A stretch of 64,000 nucleotides of DNA, from positions 1,116,001 through 1,180,000 of the forward strand of contig NZ_CP013293.1 in assembly GCF_001456155.1 (NCBI RefSeq). The letters run 5' to 3'. Made by a program: the position numbers and the translations under genes. This DNA comes from Chryseobacterium sp. IHB B 17019 (GTDB taxonomy: Bacteria > Bacteroidota > Bacteroidia > Flavobacteriales > Weeksellaceae). Of the stretch, positions 26,326 to 34,787 are shown in pieces (position 1 is the first letter of the stretch; the number at the start of each line of letters is the position of its first letter). The notes under the pieces are model-generated. The model saw nothing but the letters and a program-made list of their open reading frames with translations. It had not been told where the DNA came from and made no database searches.

Positions 26326-26406
26326 GGATTATTTAATTTTGATTAATAGAAAGCTTCCATCCTCCATCTCCGCACTTCCGGGCCAACGTTTAAAAAATTA
26401 TTTACC

Positions 26407-26414
26407 TATCTTTG
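26407..26414 (+). promoter_or_regulatory. -7 box directly before the helicase start codon
   Basis: TATCTTTG ends 4 bases before the helicase ATG. Transcription would start at about the A of the ATG, implying a leaderless mRNA. A -33 element is weak. Confidence 0.5.
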
Positions 26415-26418
26415 CAAA

Positions 26419-27771
26419 ATGGAGAAACTCACTTTTGCAGATTTTGACCTTCCGGTTAAAATTCTTGATGTTTTGGCGGATTTAGAATTGTTTGAACCTA
26501 CACCGATTCAGGAAAAAAGTATAGGACCGATTCTTTCCGGAAGAGATGTCATGGGAATTGCACAGACCGGAACCGGAAAAACATTAGCATATCTTTTGCC
26601 TGTCCTGAAAACCTGGAAATACAACAAAACTGGAAATCCAACGGTTTTGATTTTGGTTCCTACAAGAGAATTGGTGGTTCAGGTAACGGAAATTGTTGAG
26701 AAATTAACGGAAAATCTTACTGCAAGAGTTATCGGGATTTATGGTGGAAAAAACATAAATACTCAGAAATTGTTATTTAATGACGGTTGCGATATTTTGG
26801 TTGGAACTCCCGGAAGAGTAATGGATTTGGCGATTGATAATGCTATTTCCCTGAAAGAAGTTCAGAAACTGATCATCGATGAGTTTGATGAAATGCTTAA
26901 TCTAGGGTTCAGACCACAATTAACGCATATTTTCGAAATGATGAAAGATAAGAGACAGAACATTCTTTTCTCGGCAACCATGACGGATGCCGTAGACGAA
27001 ATGCTGGATCAGTATTTTGCAGGTCCCATCGAAATTTCATTAGCAAAATCAGGAACTCCACTTGAAAAAATTGAACAGACTGCTTATAAAGTAGAAAATT
27101 TTAATACTAAAATTAATTTACTTGAACATTTATTGAAAAAAGATACGGAAATGTCCAAAGTATTGATTTTCAATAATAATAAGAAACATGCAGATTTGCT
27201 GTTTACAAAAATTGAAGAACTTTTCCCTGGACAGTTCGATGTAATTCACTCAAATAAATCTCAAAACTACAGGCTTAAAGCAATGAAACGTTTTGAGAAT
27301 GAAGAAATAAGAGGTTTAATTACGACTGATGTAATGGCGAGAGGTCTTGATATCTCTGATATTACACACGTTATCAACTTTGAAATCTCTGAAATTCCGG
27401 AACAGTATATTCACAGAATCGGTAGAACGGGTAGGGCAGATAAAGACGGTAAAACGGTGAGTTTTGTAACAAAAAAAGAAGAGCCGTTGATCCTCGACAT
27501 CGAACTATTAATGGATAAAGAAGTAAAATTCATTGATTTCCCTGAAGAGGTTAAAATTAATCCGAAAAAGATTGCTTCCGAAGAAGATCAGATTGTCATG
27601 AAAAATCCTGCTCAGGTAAAGCTTTATGAAGGTGGAGGAGCTTTCCATGAGAAGAAAGATAAAAATAAAAAGGAAAACTGGGGTGGGCCGTCAAAAAGAA
27701 AGGCACCGAAAAAATTCGGGGCAAACAGGGCTCAACAGAAATCAATATCAAAATCTAAAAAGAAGAAATAA
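26419..27771 (+). CDS. DEAD-box ATP-dependent RNA helicase
   Basis: Unwinds RNA in ribosome assembly or RNA decay. All helicase motifs are present in order: Q motif FEPTPIQ (25-31), Walker A AQTGTGKT (48-55), PTREL (81-85), GTPGR, motif II, SAT (185-187), ARGLDI and HRIGRTGR. Motif II reads DEFD (154-157) in place of DEAD, keeping the essential Asp-Glu and final Asp. After residue 380 comes a Lys-rich tail ending in KSISKSKKKK, likely for RNA binding. RhlE/CshA-like; subfamily not assignable. Followed by a terminator. Confidence 0.95.
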   Translation: MEKLTFADFDLPVKILDVLADLELFEPTPIQEKSIGPILSGRDVMGIAQTGTGKTLAYLLPVLKTWKYNKTGNPTVLILVPTRELVVQVTEIVEKLTENLTARVIGIYGGKNINTQKLLFNDGCDILVGTPGRVMDLAIDNAISLKEVQKLIIDEFDEMLNLGFRPQLTHIFEMMKDKRQNILFSATMTDAVDEMLDQYFAGPIEISLAKSGTPLEKIEQTAYKVENFNTKINLLEHLLKKDTEMSKVLIFNNNKKHADLLFTKIEELFPGQFDVIHSNKSQNYRLKAMKRFENEEIRGLITTDVMARGLDISDITHVINFEISEIPEQYIHRIGRTGRADKDGKTVSFVTKKEEPLILDIELLMDKEVKFIDFPEEVKINPKKIASEEDQIVMKNPAQVKLYEGGGAFHEKKDKNKKENWGGPSKRKAPKKFGANRAQQKSISKSKKKK

Positions 27772-27800
27772 AAAAACTCCCAATCTGGGAGTTTTTTGTT
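27771..27800. terminator. Bidirectional terminator after the helicase gene
   Basis: AAAAAACTCCCA (27771-27782) and TGGGAGTTTTTT (27786-27797) form a perfect 12-bp stem around ATC. Serves the helicase gene and the convergent SGNH hydrolase gene. Confidence 0.9.
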
Positions 27801-27815
27801 GGCTCTCGAAGCCAA

Positions 27816-28472
27816 TTATTTCATATAAGGAATCATCACGGAAGTCCAAAGCTGGTAACCTTCTGGAGTCATGTGAAGCATATCTTCCACAAAAAGGTCT
27901 TTTCTTACATTTCCACTAGCATCCTGCATCACTTTTGTAATATCTATGAAGTCTGCATTGGGTTCTTTCTTCATGAATTCCGCAATTTTTTTATTGGCAA
28001 TTTTCATTTGTGGCCAAAGCTTTTCGCGGCTTGGAGAATATTTGATTGAAATATAATCAACTTCGATAGTTGGGAACTTTTCCCTGATTTTTTTATAGAA
28101 AGTTTTAAACCTGTCGACAACAACTTCAGCTTTCAATTTGTCATTATCTGCAAAATCATTTTCACCACAATAAATAATGATCTGTTTTGGTTGATACGGG
28201 CTCAGAAGATCGTCTGCATAATCATTAAGGTCCGTTAGTCTTGATCCTCCGAAACCTCTGTTGATAATTGTTTTATCCGGAAAATAATTCGCTACATCCG
28301 TCCATTTTGTGAAAGATGAACTTCCGATCAAAAGAATAGCATCTTTCGGTGAAGTGGTTTCCTGATCCAGTTTTTTGAAGTTCTGAATGTCCTGCCAGAA
28401 CATCGGTTTTTTTTCCTGTGAAAAGAAAAGGGTAAAAGCCAGCAATAAGAATGCTGATAACATCTTCTTCAT
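27816..28472 (-). CDS. Secreted SGNH/GDSL-type hydrolase
   Basis: 218-residue esterase-like protein with a signal peptide ending near FFSQ (18). Block I is IGSSSF, with the nucleophile probably Ser52 (Ser replaces the Asp of GDS); block II Gly in NRGFGGS (71-77); block III Asn105 in GEND; block V Asp and His in DMLHMTPEGY near the C-terminus. The family removes acyl or acetyl groups from sugars and lipids; substrate unknown. It is read in the same direction as the upstream lipoprotein gene, but a terminator separates them. Confidence 0.9.
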   Translation of the reverse strand: MKKMLSAFLLLAFTLFFSQEKKPMFWQDIQNFKKLDQETTSPKDAILLIGSSSFTKWTDVANYFPDKTIINRGFGGSRLTDLNDYADDLLSPYQPKQIIIYCGENDFADNDKLKAEVVVDRFKTFYKKIREKFPTIEVDYISIKYSPSREKLWPQMKIANKKIAEFMKKEPNADFIDITKVMQDASGNVRKDLFVEDMLHMTPEGYQLWTSVMIPYMK

Positions 28473-28512
28473 TTTTAATAATTTTTAATTAATAAAATCC
28501 TTCTTTTTCATT

Positions 28513-28538
28513 AAAAAACTCCCGAAAAATTCGAGAGT
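28513..28538 (-). terminator. Terminator after the 28545 lipoprotein gene
   Basis: On the minus strand ACTCTCGAA pairs with TTCGGGAGT (one wobble) around TTT, followed by a run of T. Lies between the lipoprotein stop and the SGNH start. Confidence 0.75.
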
Positions 28539-28544
28539 CTGTGT

Positions 28545-29006
28545 TTATCTTTTATAAGAGATGTAAGTGTAGTCAATCACCATATCTCCATCCTGGTCGA
28601 TATTGTCATACAACTGTTTAATTCTCATTTCCGTACTTGTAAGAACTACTACTTTATAAGGTCTTGAACTATCATTATTATATTTGATGGTTAGATCCTT
28701 TGTGTCAGTATTATACTCGTATGTACCTTCATTTTTGGAATTCATCTGGCAATCAGCACCAACTCCTGAAAAAGCCGTGTACGCTGTATAATAATCCGTT
28801 CTGAACTCTGTAATATTTTTTGCAGAACATCCTGTAGGAGTGTCTGTTGAGATTACTGTTTTATCGTCTTTTCCTGAAATGACTTCTGTTTTACTGGTTT
28901 TCCATTCACCCTTCATCATATCCATTTCATATGCTTGGATGTCATCATCTTCACAAGAAGTAAGCGCTAACGCTGAAAAGGCAAATAAAAGTAACTGTTT
29001 TTTCAT
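28545..29006 (-). CDS. Small lipocalin-like lipoprotein
   Basis: 153 residues. The signal MKKQLLLFAFSALALTSC gives a lipidated Cys at 18, followed by EDDD, an acidic stretch suited to surface export in flavobacteria. The body (MKGEWKTSKTEVISGKDD..., IKYNNDSSRPYKVVVLTSTEMRIKQLYD) has the GEW motif and strand pattern of lipocalin-like small lipoproteins common in Bacteroidota. Function unknown. ATG at 29006 is used; a GTG two codons upstream is possible. Confidence 0.75.
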   Translation of the reverse strand: MKKQLLLFAFSALALTSCEDDDIQAYEMDMMKGEWKTSKTEVISGKDDKTVISTDTPTGCSAKNITEFRTDYYTAYTAFSGVGADCQMNSKNEGTYEYNTDTKDLTIKYNNDSSRPYKVVVLTSTEMRIKQLYDNIDQDGDMVIDYTYISYKR

Positions 29007-29105
29007 TTTCACAAATTTAAGAATATGCTAAAATATAAATAAATTTGAAATATTTATAATGAAATTAAGGTTTTTTAAACGAATGTTTGTAAAAAAGGTA
29101 ATTTG

Positions 29106-29201
29106 GTTGGAAGTTGGGAGCAGGAAGCAGGAAGTTTTATATAAACCGTCACATTTTCAGGCAGCAATTAAACCTCCATCTTCCAACTTCTAACACCCAT
29201 C
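29106..29201. repeat. Degenerate hairpin of GGAAGTT words
   Basis: GGTTGGAAGTTGGGAGCAGG (from 29106) pairs imperfectly with CCTCCATCTTCCAACTTCTAAC (from 29173); differences are mostly transitions. Lies 3 bp past the alcohol dehydrogenase stop. Same style as the purine-gap hairpins. Confidence 0.5.
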
Positions 29202-29203
29202 TT

Positions 29204-30367
29204 TTAATAGCTCATCTCCACAATCTTATAAGCATCCTGTGGAGTCAGCTTTTTGTATTCTCCAAGGCCAAGCCAGTTTCTTGCCGTAAAGGCTTTCTCC
29301 ACTCTTTCGGCAGTTCCGTTGTAGTCTTCGGTATATTCTGAAAGCTTGGTCTGGATATCTAAGCTATGGAAAAATTCTTCCAGTTTTTTGATGCCCAATT
29401 CTGCTTTTTCTTCAATACTTCCGTCTTTAATTCCCCAAACTCTTTCGGCATATTGTGCTAATTTTCCTTTTTTATCTGCAAAATTATAACGGTAATGAGA
29501 AGGCGCAATAATCGCGAGTGTTCTTGCATGATCGATTCCGAAATAAGCCGTCAGCTCGTGTCCCATGGCATGAACAGCCCAATCCGTAATTACTCCTTTT
29601 TGAATTAGACCATTTAAAGCCATTGTACAGCACCACATGAAATTTCCGGCTGCATTATAATCAAATTCATCCGCCAATACTTTCGGAGCGGTTTCCTGTA
29701 AGCTGATCAGGATACTTTCCGCGATCCTTTCCTGTAAATCTGCAGAAGAAGGAGCCGTCATATATTGTTCCAAAACATGGGTATAAGCGTCTGTAATCCC
29801 GTTTACAATCTGTCTTTTCGGAATTGATTTTACCACTTCCGGATCCAAAACTGAAAACTGTGGGAAAAGTCCGGGACCGCCTGTGGAAAGCTTTTCATTG
29901 GTTTCTCTTCTTGAAATTACATATCCCGAATTCATCTCAGAACCCGTTGCTGGTAATGTCAAAACACTTCCAAAAGGCATTCCTTCTCCTTCAAAAGTTC
30001 TTACCGGTTTTTTTAGGATTTCCCAAGGCTCACCGTTGTAATTCGCTGCTGCAGAAAGGAATTTCGTGCCGTCGATCACAGAACCGCCGCCAACAGCCAG
30101 AAGGAAAGTAATATTTTTTTCTTTGATGACTTTTAAAGCTTCAATTAAAACTTCATATTCAGGATTAGCAGGAACCCCACCGAATTCATGCACTTCATGG
30201 TCTTTCAAAGCTTCTTTTACCTGATCATAAACGCCGTTATTCTTGATGCTTCCGCCACCATAAATCATTAAAACTTTGGCATCTTTAGGAATTTCATTTG
30301 AAATTTTTGCAATTTCACCTTTTCCGAAAAGTATTTTTGTTGGATTTTTAAACTCGAAATTAAGCAT
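29204..30367 (-). CDS. Iron-containing alcohol dehydrogenase (YqhD/BdhA type)
   Basis: 387-residue group III NAD(P)-dependent alcohol dehydrogenase reducing aldehydes. N-terminal nucleotide domain with YGGGSIKNNGVYDQV (36-50) and GGGSVIDGTKF (about 95). Metal site: Asp in GITDAYTHVLEQY (about 194) and histidines in AVHAMGHELTAYFGIDHARTLAI (about 263-285). The GGGS plus N (rather than D near 38) is found in the NADP-preferring YqhD group, but cofactor choice is uncertain. It may detoxify short aldehydes. Monocistronic. Confidence 0.93.
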   Translation of the reverse strand: MLNFEFKNPTKILFGKGEIAKISNEIPKDAKVLMIYGGGSIKNNGVYDQVKEALKDHEVHEFGGVPANPEYEVLIEALKVIKEKNITFLLAVGGGSVIDGTKFLSAAANYNGEPWEILKKPVRTFEGEGMPFGSVLTLPATGSEMNSGYVISRRETNEKLSTGGPGLFPQFSVLDPEVVKSIPKRQIVNGITDAYTHVLEQYMTAPSSADLQERIAESILISLQETAPKVLADEFDYNAAGNFMWCCTMALNGLIQKGVITDWAVHAMGHELTAYFGIDHARTLAIIAPSHYRYNFADKKGKLAQYAERVWGIKDGSIEEKAELGIKKLEEFFHSLDIQTKLSEYTEDYNGTAERVEKAFTARNWLGLGEYKKLTPQDAYKIVEMSY

Positions 30368-30489
30368 GTTCTTAAATTTATTTTAAGCCAAATTTAAGCA
30401 TTGCTGAACGAAAATTGAGTTAATAAAGTTTTAAAATTATGATGATTGGGTTTTATGAAAACTATTGGAATTAAACCTTATGTATAAAT

Positions 30490-30602
30490 TTGTCATTCTG
30501 AAAGTAGCGGAACAGAATGAAGAATCTAACCTTATTTGACTTAATTCAGATTTAATAATGCAAATTCTTTAATAGAGATTCTTCTTTCGTCAGAATGACA
30601 AT
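30490..30602. repeat. GTCATTCTGA-type inverted repeat pair
   Basis: TTGTCATTCTGA ... GAAGAATCT (30490-30527) pairs with AGATTCTTC ... TCAGAATGACA (30577-30600). Lies in the 256-bp gap upstream of the alcohol dehydrogenase; no promoter motif was recognised in that gap. Confidence 0.7.
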
Positions 30603-30623
30603 GTGGGAAAATCATTCGTGATA

Positions 30624-31193
30624 TTAGTGTTTTAAAGATACTTTCAATTTCCCAGTTTTCCTGTCAATTGTAATTAAAAAATATTCTTTCACTTCAGAAC
30701 TATTTTTAATTTTTGAAAGATATAATGAAATATGTTTGTCTTCAATTTTATATGAACTGCTCATTGTACTGGTCGCATCGACCGTATAGCCATAGGTGTT
30801 TGCAGTTAAAATCGCTTCAGGAAGATTATCTACAAACCCTATAAAATCTCTCAATTGCTGTTCATTCGAGAAATATCTGGAACGGCTGTTTTCACAGGCA
30901 ATAAGGTAGGAAAAGCAATCTTCTCCCAAACATTTTTGAAAAAAACCTTTCTCCGGAGCCGGATCATTGATCGTCATATATTGTGGCGACTGACTTTCGT
31001 AGATGATGGCTTTGTCAGGATCGGGATTGTTTCGTAGAACCGACCAATATTCATATTTTTTGTCGGGAATAATAAAAGGGTAGAGCAGTTCCGGATTGTC
31101 CAGGATTTCCGGGATTTTTTTGAAATCGGCAGGAACAGTTTGGGAAAGTAATAAACCGGGCAACAGGACAGCAATAATAGAAACAAGTTTCAT
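30624..31193 (-). CDS. Unrecognised secreted protein
   Basis: 189 residues with a signal peptide (MKLVSIIAVLLPGLLLSQ). The mature part has many aromatic and charged residues, one pair of cysteines close together (KCLGEDCF) plus one shortly after (IACENS), and a C-terminal beta-rich segment (KEYFLITIDRKTGKLKVSLKH). No family is recognised. It follows another small lipoprotein gene by 33 bp on the same strand, so the two are probably co-transcribed. Confidence 0.72.
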   Translation of the reverse strand: MKLVSIIAVLLPGLLLSQTVPADFKKIPEILDNPELLYPFIIPDKKYEYWSVLRNNPDPDKAIIYESQSPQYMTINDPAPEKGFFQKCLGEDCFSYLIACENSRSRYFSNEQQLRDFIGFVDNLPEAILTANTYGYTVDATSTMSSSYKIEDKHISLYLSKIKNSSEVKEYFLITIDRKTGKLKVSLKH

Positions 31194-31226
31194 AATTTAT
31201 TCAATAGAATTTCAAACTAGCTATTT

Positions 31227-31631
31227 TTATTCCAATACAATTTTATAGTAGCCTTGTTCGTCTGTTACATCGATACCGACCCCTGTAAATGTTAATTTAT
31301 TGATCTGGTAACCATCGCAACCCGCATTAAATTTTGAAGAGTGAATTGAAAAATCAAAAACTTTAACATTAGAATAAAAAGTATAATTTTTCACCCCATC
31401 ATATTCGCCCACATTTTCCAGAATGACCTTATCATCGGATGTTGTGGTCAGTGGAATGCTTGACTGATTTTCATCTTTGATTGTGAAAGTAGTAAGTGTT
31501 CCGTTGGTAATCAGGTTTTCATCATCAACATTCACGAATTCAAAAGCGATTGGTTGGGGTTTATTGTAGCAGTCGTCACCGCATGCTGTGAAAAGAAAGG
31601 TAAGTAAAAGGAATAGAAATATGTTTTTCAT
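31227..31631 (-). CDS. Unrecognised small lipoprotein
   Basis: 134 residues. MKNIFLFLLLTFLFTAC is a lipoprotein signal with Cys17, then GDDCYNKP. The rest is predicted beta-strands (FEFVNVDDENLITNGTLTTFTIKDENQ, TFTGVGIDVTDEQGYYKIVLE), like a single Ig-like or calycin domain. No function recognised. 38 bp after the SLATT-like gene and 33 bp before the secreted 189-residue protein, in one minus-strand run. Confidence 0.74.
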   Translation of the reverse strand: MKNIFLFLLLTFLFTACGDDCYNKPQPIAFEFVNVDDENLITNGTLTTFTIKDENQSSIPLTTTSDDKVILENVGEYDGVKNYTFYSNVKVFDFSIHSSKFNAGCDGYQINKLTFTGVGIDVTDEQGYYKIVLE

Positions 31632-31669
31632 GATGGATTAATTTGGTGAAATGTAAAATTAGATAAAAT

Positions 31670-32119
31670 TTATTTTTTAACCTCATTTGTGTTATCATTA
31701 TCTGTACTAATTAAGTCTCTCGCATAAGAAGTAGCCTTTTGATATTTCACTAAAAATGTTGCTTTAAATTCATCACTAATTTCTCCCTCTTTCATAAATT
31801 CATATACCATTTCAGCTCTGATAGCTCTAAGTTCAAATAAAACGAGTTTATAAGTATTTTTCTTATTGTCAACCTGAAATAAAGTGTCAAATGCAGTTAC
31901 AGCAGTAGTAATAGCACCTAAAATTAAAGTGGCTTTAGCCACACTGTCATCATTGATTTCAGATAATCCGGCCAAAACGGTAATTGTTCCTGCAAAAAGA
32001 ATTTGAATAATCCGGATAAAATAAAACAGCCAAACATAGTAATCTGCCTTTCTTTCAATTCTGTTAATTTCCTTTTGTATCTGTAGATAAAAAAGATCAG
32101 TAATAGAGTCTTCTTTCAT
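31670..32119 (-). CDS. SLATT/DUF4231-like two-helix membrane protein
   Basis: 149 residues with two transmembrane helices close together (about 29-50 and 63-80; YVWLFYFIRIIQILFAGTITVLAGL and AKATLILGAITTAVTAFDTLF) between cytoplasmic helical segments. The order charged helix, two TMs, then NKKNTYKLVLFELRAIRAEMVYEFM and a long amphipathic helix resembles SLATT-domain (DUF4231) proteins. Those are proposed membrane effectors of nucleotide-signalling conflict systems. No cyclase, TIR or nuclease partner is next to it. Homology is judged from layout only. Confidence 0.6.
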   Translation of the reverse strand: MKEDSITDLFYLQIQKEINRIERKADYYVWLFYFIRIIQILFAGTITVLAGLSEINDDSVAKATLILGAITTAVTAFDTLFQVDNKKNTYKLVLFELRAIRAEMVYEFMKEGEISDEFKATFLVKYQKATSYARDLISTDNDNTNEVKK

Positions 32120-32208
32120 GGTATAAGTAGTTTTTTATAAAATTAGAATTAAATTCCCAGAGTATATTAAAATATTTTATTATTAATTTATTTTTAAACT
32201 AAACATCA

Positions 32209-32239
32209 TTTGAATTCAAACCAAAATCCCCTACATTTG
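32209..32239 (+). promoter_or_regulatory. Promoter of ppc with start at the ATG
   Basis: TTTG (32209-32212), 19-base spacer, TACATTTG (32232-32239). The -7 box ends 4 bases before the ATG at 32244, so the transcript is predicted to be leaderless. Confidence 0.7.
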
Positions 32240-32243
32240 TTAT

Positions 32244-34778
32244 ATGATACACGACCAACGCGCAGAAAAATTCAGGCAGATCGTGGAGAATAAGTTCCAG
32301 ATCTACAATTCATTGTTTATGAGCCTGCCTTATGATAAAATGACGAATATCGGGATGCTGCTCCCGTTTCTTGGGGAAGAAAGTAAAGTCGGTTACGAAG
32401 CCGGAAAAACGCCCGAAGAAATCATTGAAGAATTCTTTAAAAACCATACCGATCTGCAGACCGAGGAACAGAAGCTCGAACTGCTTTTTAAAATCATACA
32501 ATATATTGAAAGACAGGTTGTTTTGTTCGACAGTATTGAAGATGCTGCATTCCCAAACCTTCATTCTGAAAGTGACAACGGAACGGTTACCAATATGTTT
32601 GAACGTTCCCTGCAAGACCATAAACTCGAGAAAGTTCGTGAAAAACTGAAAGATTTTACAGTAAAAGTGGTTTTTACAGCACACCCGACGCAGTTTTATC
32701 CGAGTTCTGTCCAGAGAATTATCCATGATTTGAGAAGTGCAATCACAACAGATTCTATCACAAATATTGATATGCTGTTGCAGCAGTTAGGAAAAACACC
32801 GTTTGTCAACAAAGAAAAACCAACTCCCATTGATGAGGCGTTAAGTATCATTTCTTACCTTAGAAATGTTTATTACGATTCGATTGGTGAACTGTTCACG
32901 AAAATAAAAAGAACATTTGGAAACGGGAATTTTCATTTGCACGAAGATCTTATCCAGCTCGGTTTCTGGCCGGGTGGTGACAGGGACGGAAATCCTTTTG
33001 TAACGGCTGATGTGACGAAAAGAGTGGCGGAAGAACTTCGTTCCGCGATTTTGAAATCTTATTACAGCCATTTGAAATTTGTCAGAAGAAGACTAAGTTT
33101 CAGGGGTGTTGCCGAGGCTTTAAATGCTTTGAGCGATGAGCTGTATTCTTCGATTTTCAACGGAAAGAAAATTACAGTTGAAGATATTCTAAAAAGAGCC
33201 GATGAAGCGGAAAAAATTCTTGTCGAGCAACATAATTCCTTATTCCTTGATCTGCTGGTGAATTTTAAAGATCGTGTGAAGATTTTCGGGACTCATTTTG
33301 CCACATTGGATATCCGGCAGGACAGCAGGATTCATCAGAAAGTTGTTGATGAGGTTTTTGTTAAAATCTGCGGAAATGTTGAAGCAACTTACGAGGATAA
33401 GTTTAATAAATTAATTCAAATCACAAACAAGGTTAATGCCGATGAATTTGAAGATATAGTTAAAGATACATTATTGACGGTTTCCCAGGTTTCAGAAATT
33501 CAGGAATTGAATGGTTTGAGAGGAATGAACCGTTACATTATTTCCAATTCCGATGCGGTGAAAGACGTGATGAATGTGTATGCATTTTTCAAGGTTTGCG
33601 GATATAAGGATGAAGAAATTAATATGGATATTGTTCCGCTTTTTGAGACGATGGAAGGCCTTGCTAATGCTGAAAATGTGATGAATGCATTGTACCAGAA
33701 CCCGATTTACAAAAAACATTTGGAAAGAAGAGGAAACCAACAGACAATTATGCTTGGTTTTTCGGACGGGACAAAAGACGGCGGTTACCTGAAAGCCAAC
33801 TGGGAAATTTATAAAGCCAAAGAACTTTTAACCCAACTTTCCATACAAAACGGAATTAAAGTAATCTTTTTCGATGGTCGGGGCGGACCTCCCGCAAGAG
33901 GTGGCGGAAAAACCCACGATTTCTATGCTTCACAGGGAAGAACGATTGCTAATAATAAAATTGAGTTAACTATTCAGGGACAGACGATTACAAGTATTTT
34001 CGGGAATAAGGAGCAGGCAAAATACAACTTCGAACAGCTTTTGACGGCCGGAGTTGAGAACGATGTTTTCAAAAATTCTAAAAAAGATTTAACGGAAAAA
34101 GAAAGAGCTTTAATTATTGAATTAGCCGAAATAAGCTATCAAAAATATTCAGATTTAAAGGCTCATCCGATGTTTGTTCCTTACCTTCAGGAGATGAGCA
34201 CATTGGAATATTACGGAAAAACCAATATCGGAAGCCGACCATCGAAAAGAGGGGACGGAAACGAATTAAAATTTGAGGATTTAAGGGCAATTCCGTTTGT
34301 TGGTTCATGGTCTCAATTGAAGCAAAATGTTCCGGGATTCTTCGGTTTTGGTTTTGCGATGCAGAAAATGAAAGAAGAAGGAAGGTTTGATGAGGTAAGG
34401 GAATTATACAAAGGCTCGGATTTCTTTAAAACGCTGGTTCTGAACTCGATGATGAGTATGAATAAATCTTATTTTCCATTGACTTATTACATTAAAAATA
34501 ATCCAAAATTCGGGGCTTTCTGGGATGTTCTATTCGATGAATATCAGCTTTCTAAAGATATTATGCTGGAATTGACGGGCTTTACCATGCTTCAGCAAGA
34601 AGATCCGCTATCAAGAAAATCGGTGAAAATCCGTGAGAGAATTGTACTTCCGCTGTTGAGTATTCAGCAATATGCTTTAATGAAAATTCAAAAAGGAGAA
34701 GGAAATAAGGAAGCCTATGAAAAGCTAGTGACGCGTTCTTTGTTTGGAAATATTAATGCGAGTAGAAATTCAGCTTAA
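32244..34778 (+). CDS. ppc: Phosphoenolpyruvate carboxylase
   Basis: Carboxylates PEP to oxaloacetate to refill the TCA cycle. 844 residues, slightly shorter than the E. coli enzyme. Catalytic His147 in VFTAHPTQ, GGDRDGNPF (about 244), the GFSDGTKDGGY lysine motif (about 510) and GQTITSIFGN are present. The mobile loop is FDGRGGPPARGGGKTH, where classical enzymes have GRGGS(T)VGRGG, and TAHPTQ replaces TAHPTE. The chain ends RNSA, not the usual QNTG/RNTG. These changes suggest a distinct Bacteroidota-type PEPC, probably with altered regulation. Confidence 0.93.
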   Translation: MIHDQRAEKFRQIVENKFQIYNSLFMSLPYDKMTNIGMLLPFLGEESKVGYEAGKTPEEIIEEFFKNHTDLQTEEQKLELLFKIIQYIERQVVLFDSIEDAAFPNLHSESDNGTVTNMFERSLQDHKLEKVREKLKDFTVKVVFTAHPTQFYPSSVQRIIHDLRSAITTDSITNIDMLLQQLGKTPFVNKEKPTPIDEALSIISYLRNVYYDSIGELFTKIKRTFGNGNFHLHEDLIQLGFWPGGDRDGNPFVTADVTKRVAEELRSAILKSYYSHLKFVRRRLSFRGVAEALNALSDELYSSIFNGKKITVEDILKRADEAEKILVEQHNSLFLDLLVNFKDRVKIFGTHFATLDIRQDSRIHQKVVDEVFVKICGNVEATYEDKFNKLIQITNKVNADEFEDIVKDTLLTVSQVSEIQELNGLRGMNRYIISNSDAVKDVMNVYAFFKVCGYKDEEINMDIVPLFETMEGLANAENVMNALYQNPIYKKHLERRGNQQTIMLGFSDGTKDGGYLKANWEIYKAKELLTQLSIQNGIKVIFFDGRGGPPARGGGKTHDFYASQGRTIANNKIELTIQGQTITSIFGNKEQAKYNFEQLLTAGVENDVFKNSKKDLTEKERALIIELAEISYQKYSDLKAHPMFVPYLQEMSTLEYYGKTNIGSRPSKRGDGNELKFEDLRAIPFVGSWSQLKQNVPGFFGFGFAMQKMKEEGRFDEVRELYKGSDFFKTLVLNSMMSMNKSYFPLTYYIKNNPKFGAFWDVLFDEYQLSKDIMLELTGFTMLQQEDPLSRKSVKIRERIVLPLLSIQQYALMKIQKGEGNKEAYEKLVTRSLFGNINASRNSA

Positions 34779-34787
34779 AATTTTACT

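Noticed and set aside
26419..27771. DEFD motif as a dead helicase
   Set aside because: DEAD-box motif II tolerates changes at the third position; the Asp-Glu and last Asp are kept and all other motifs are intact.
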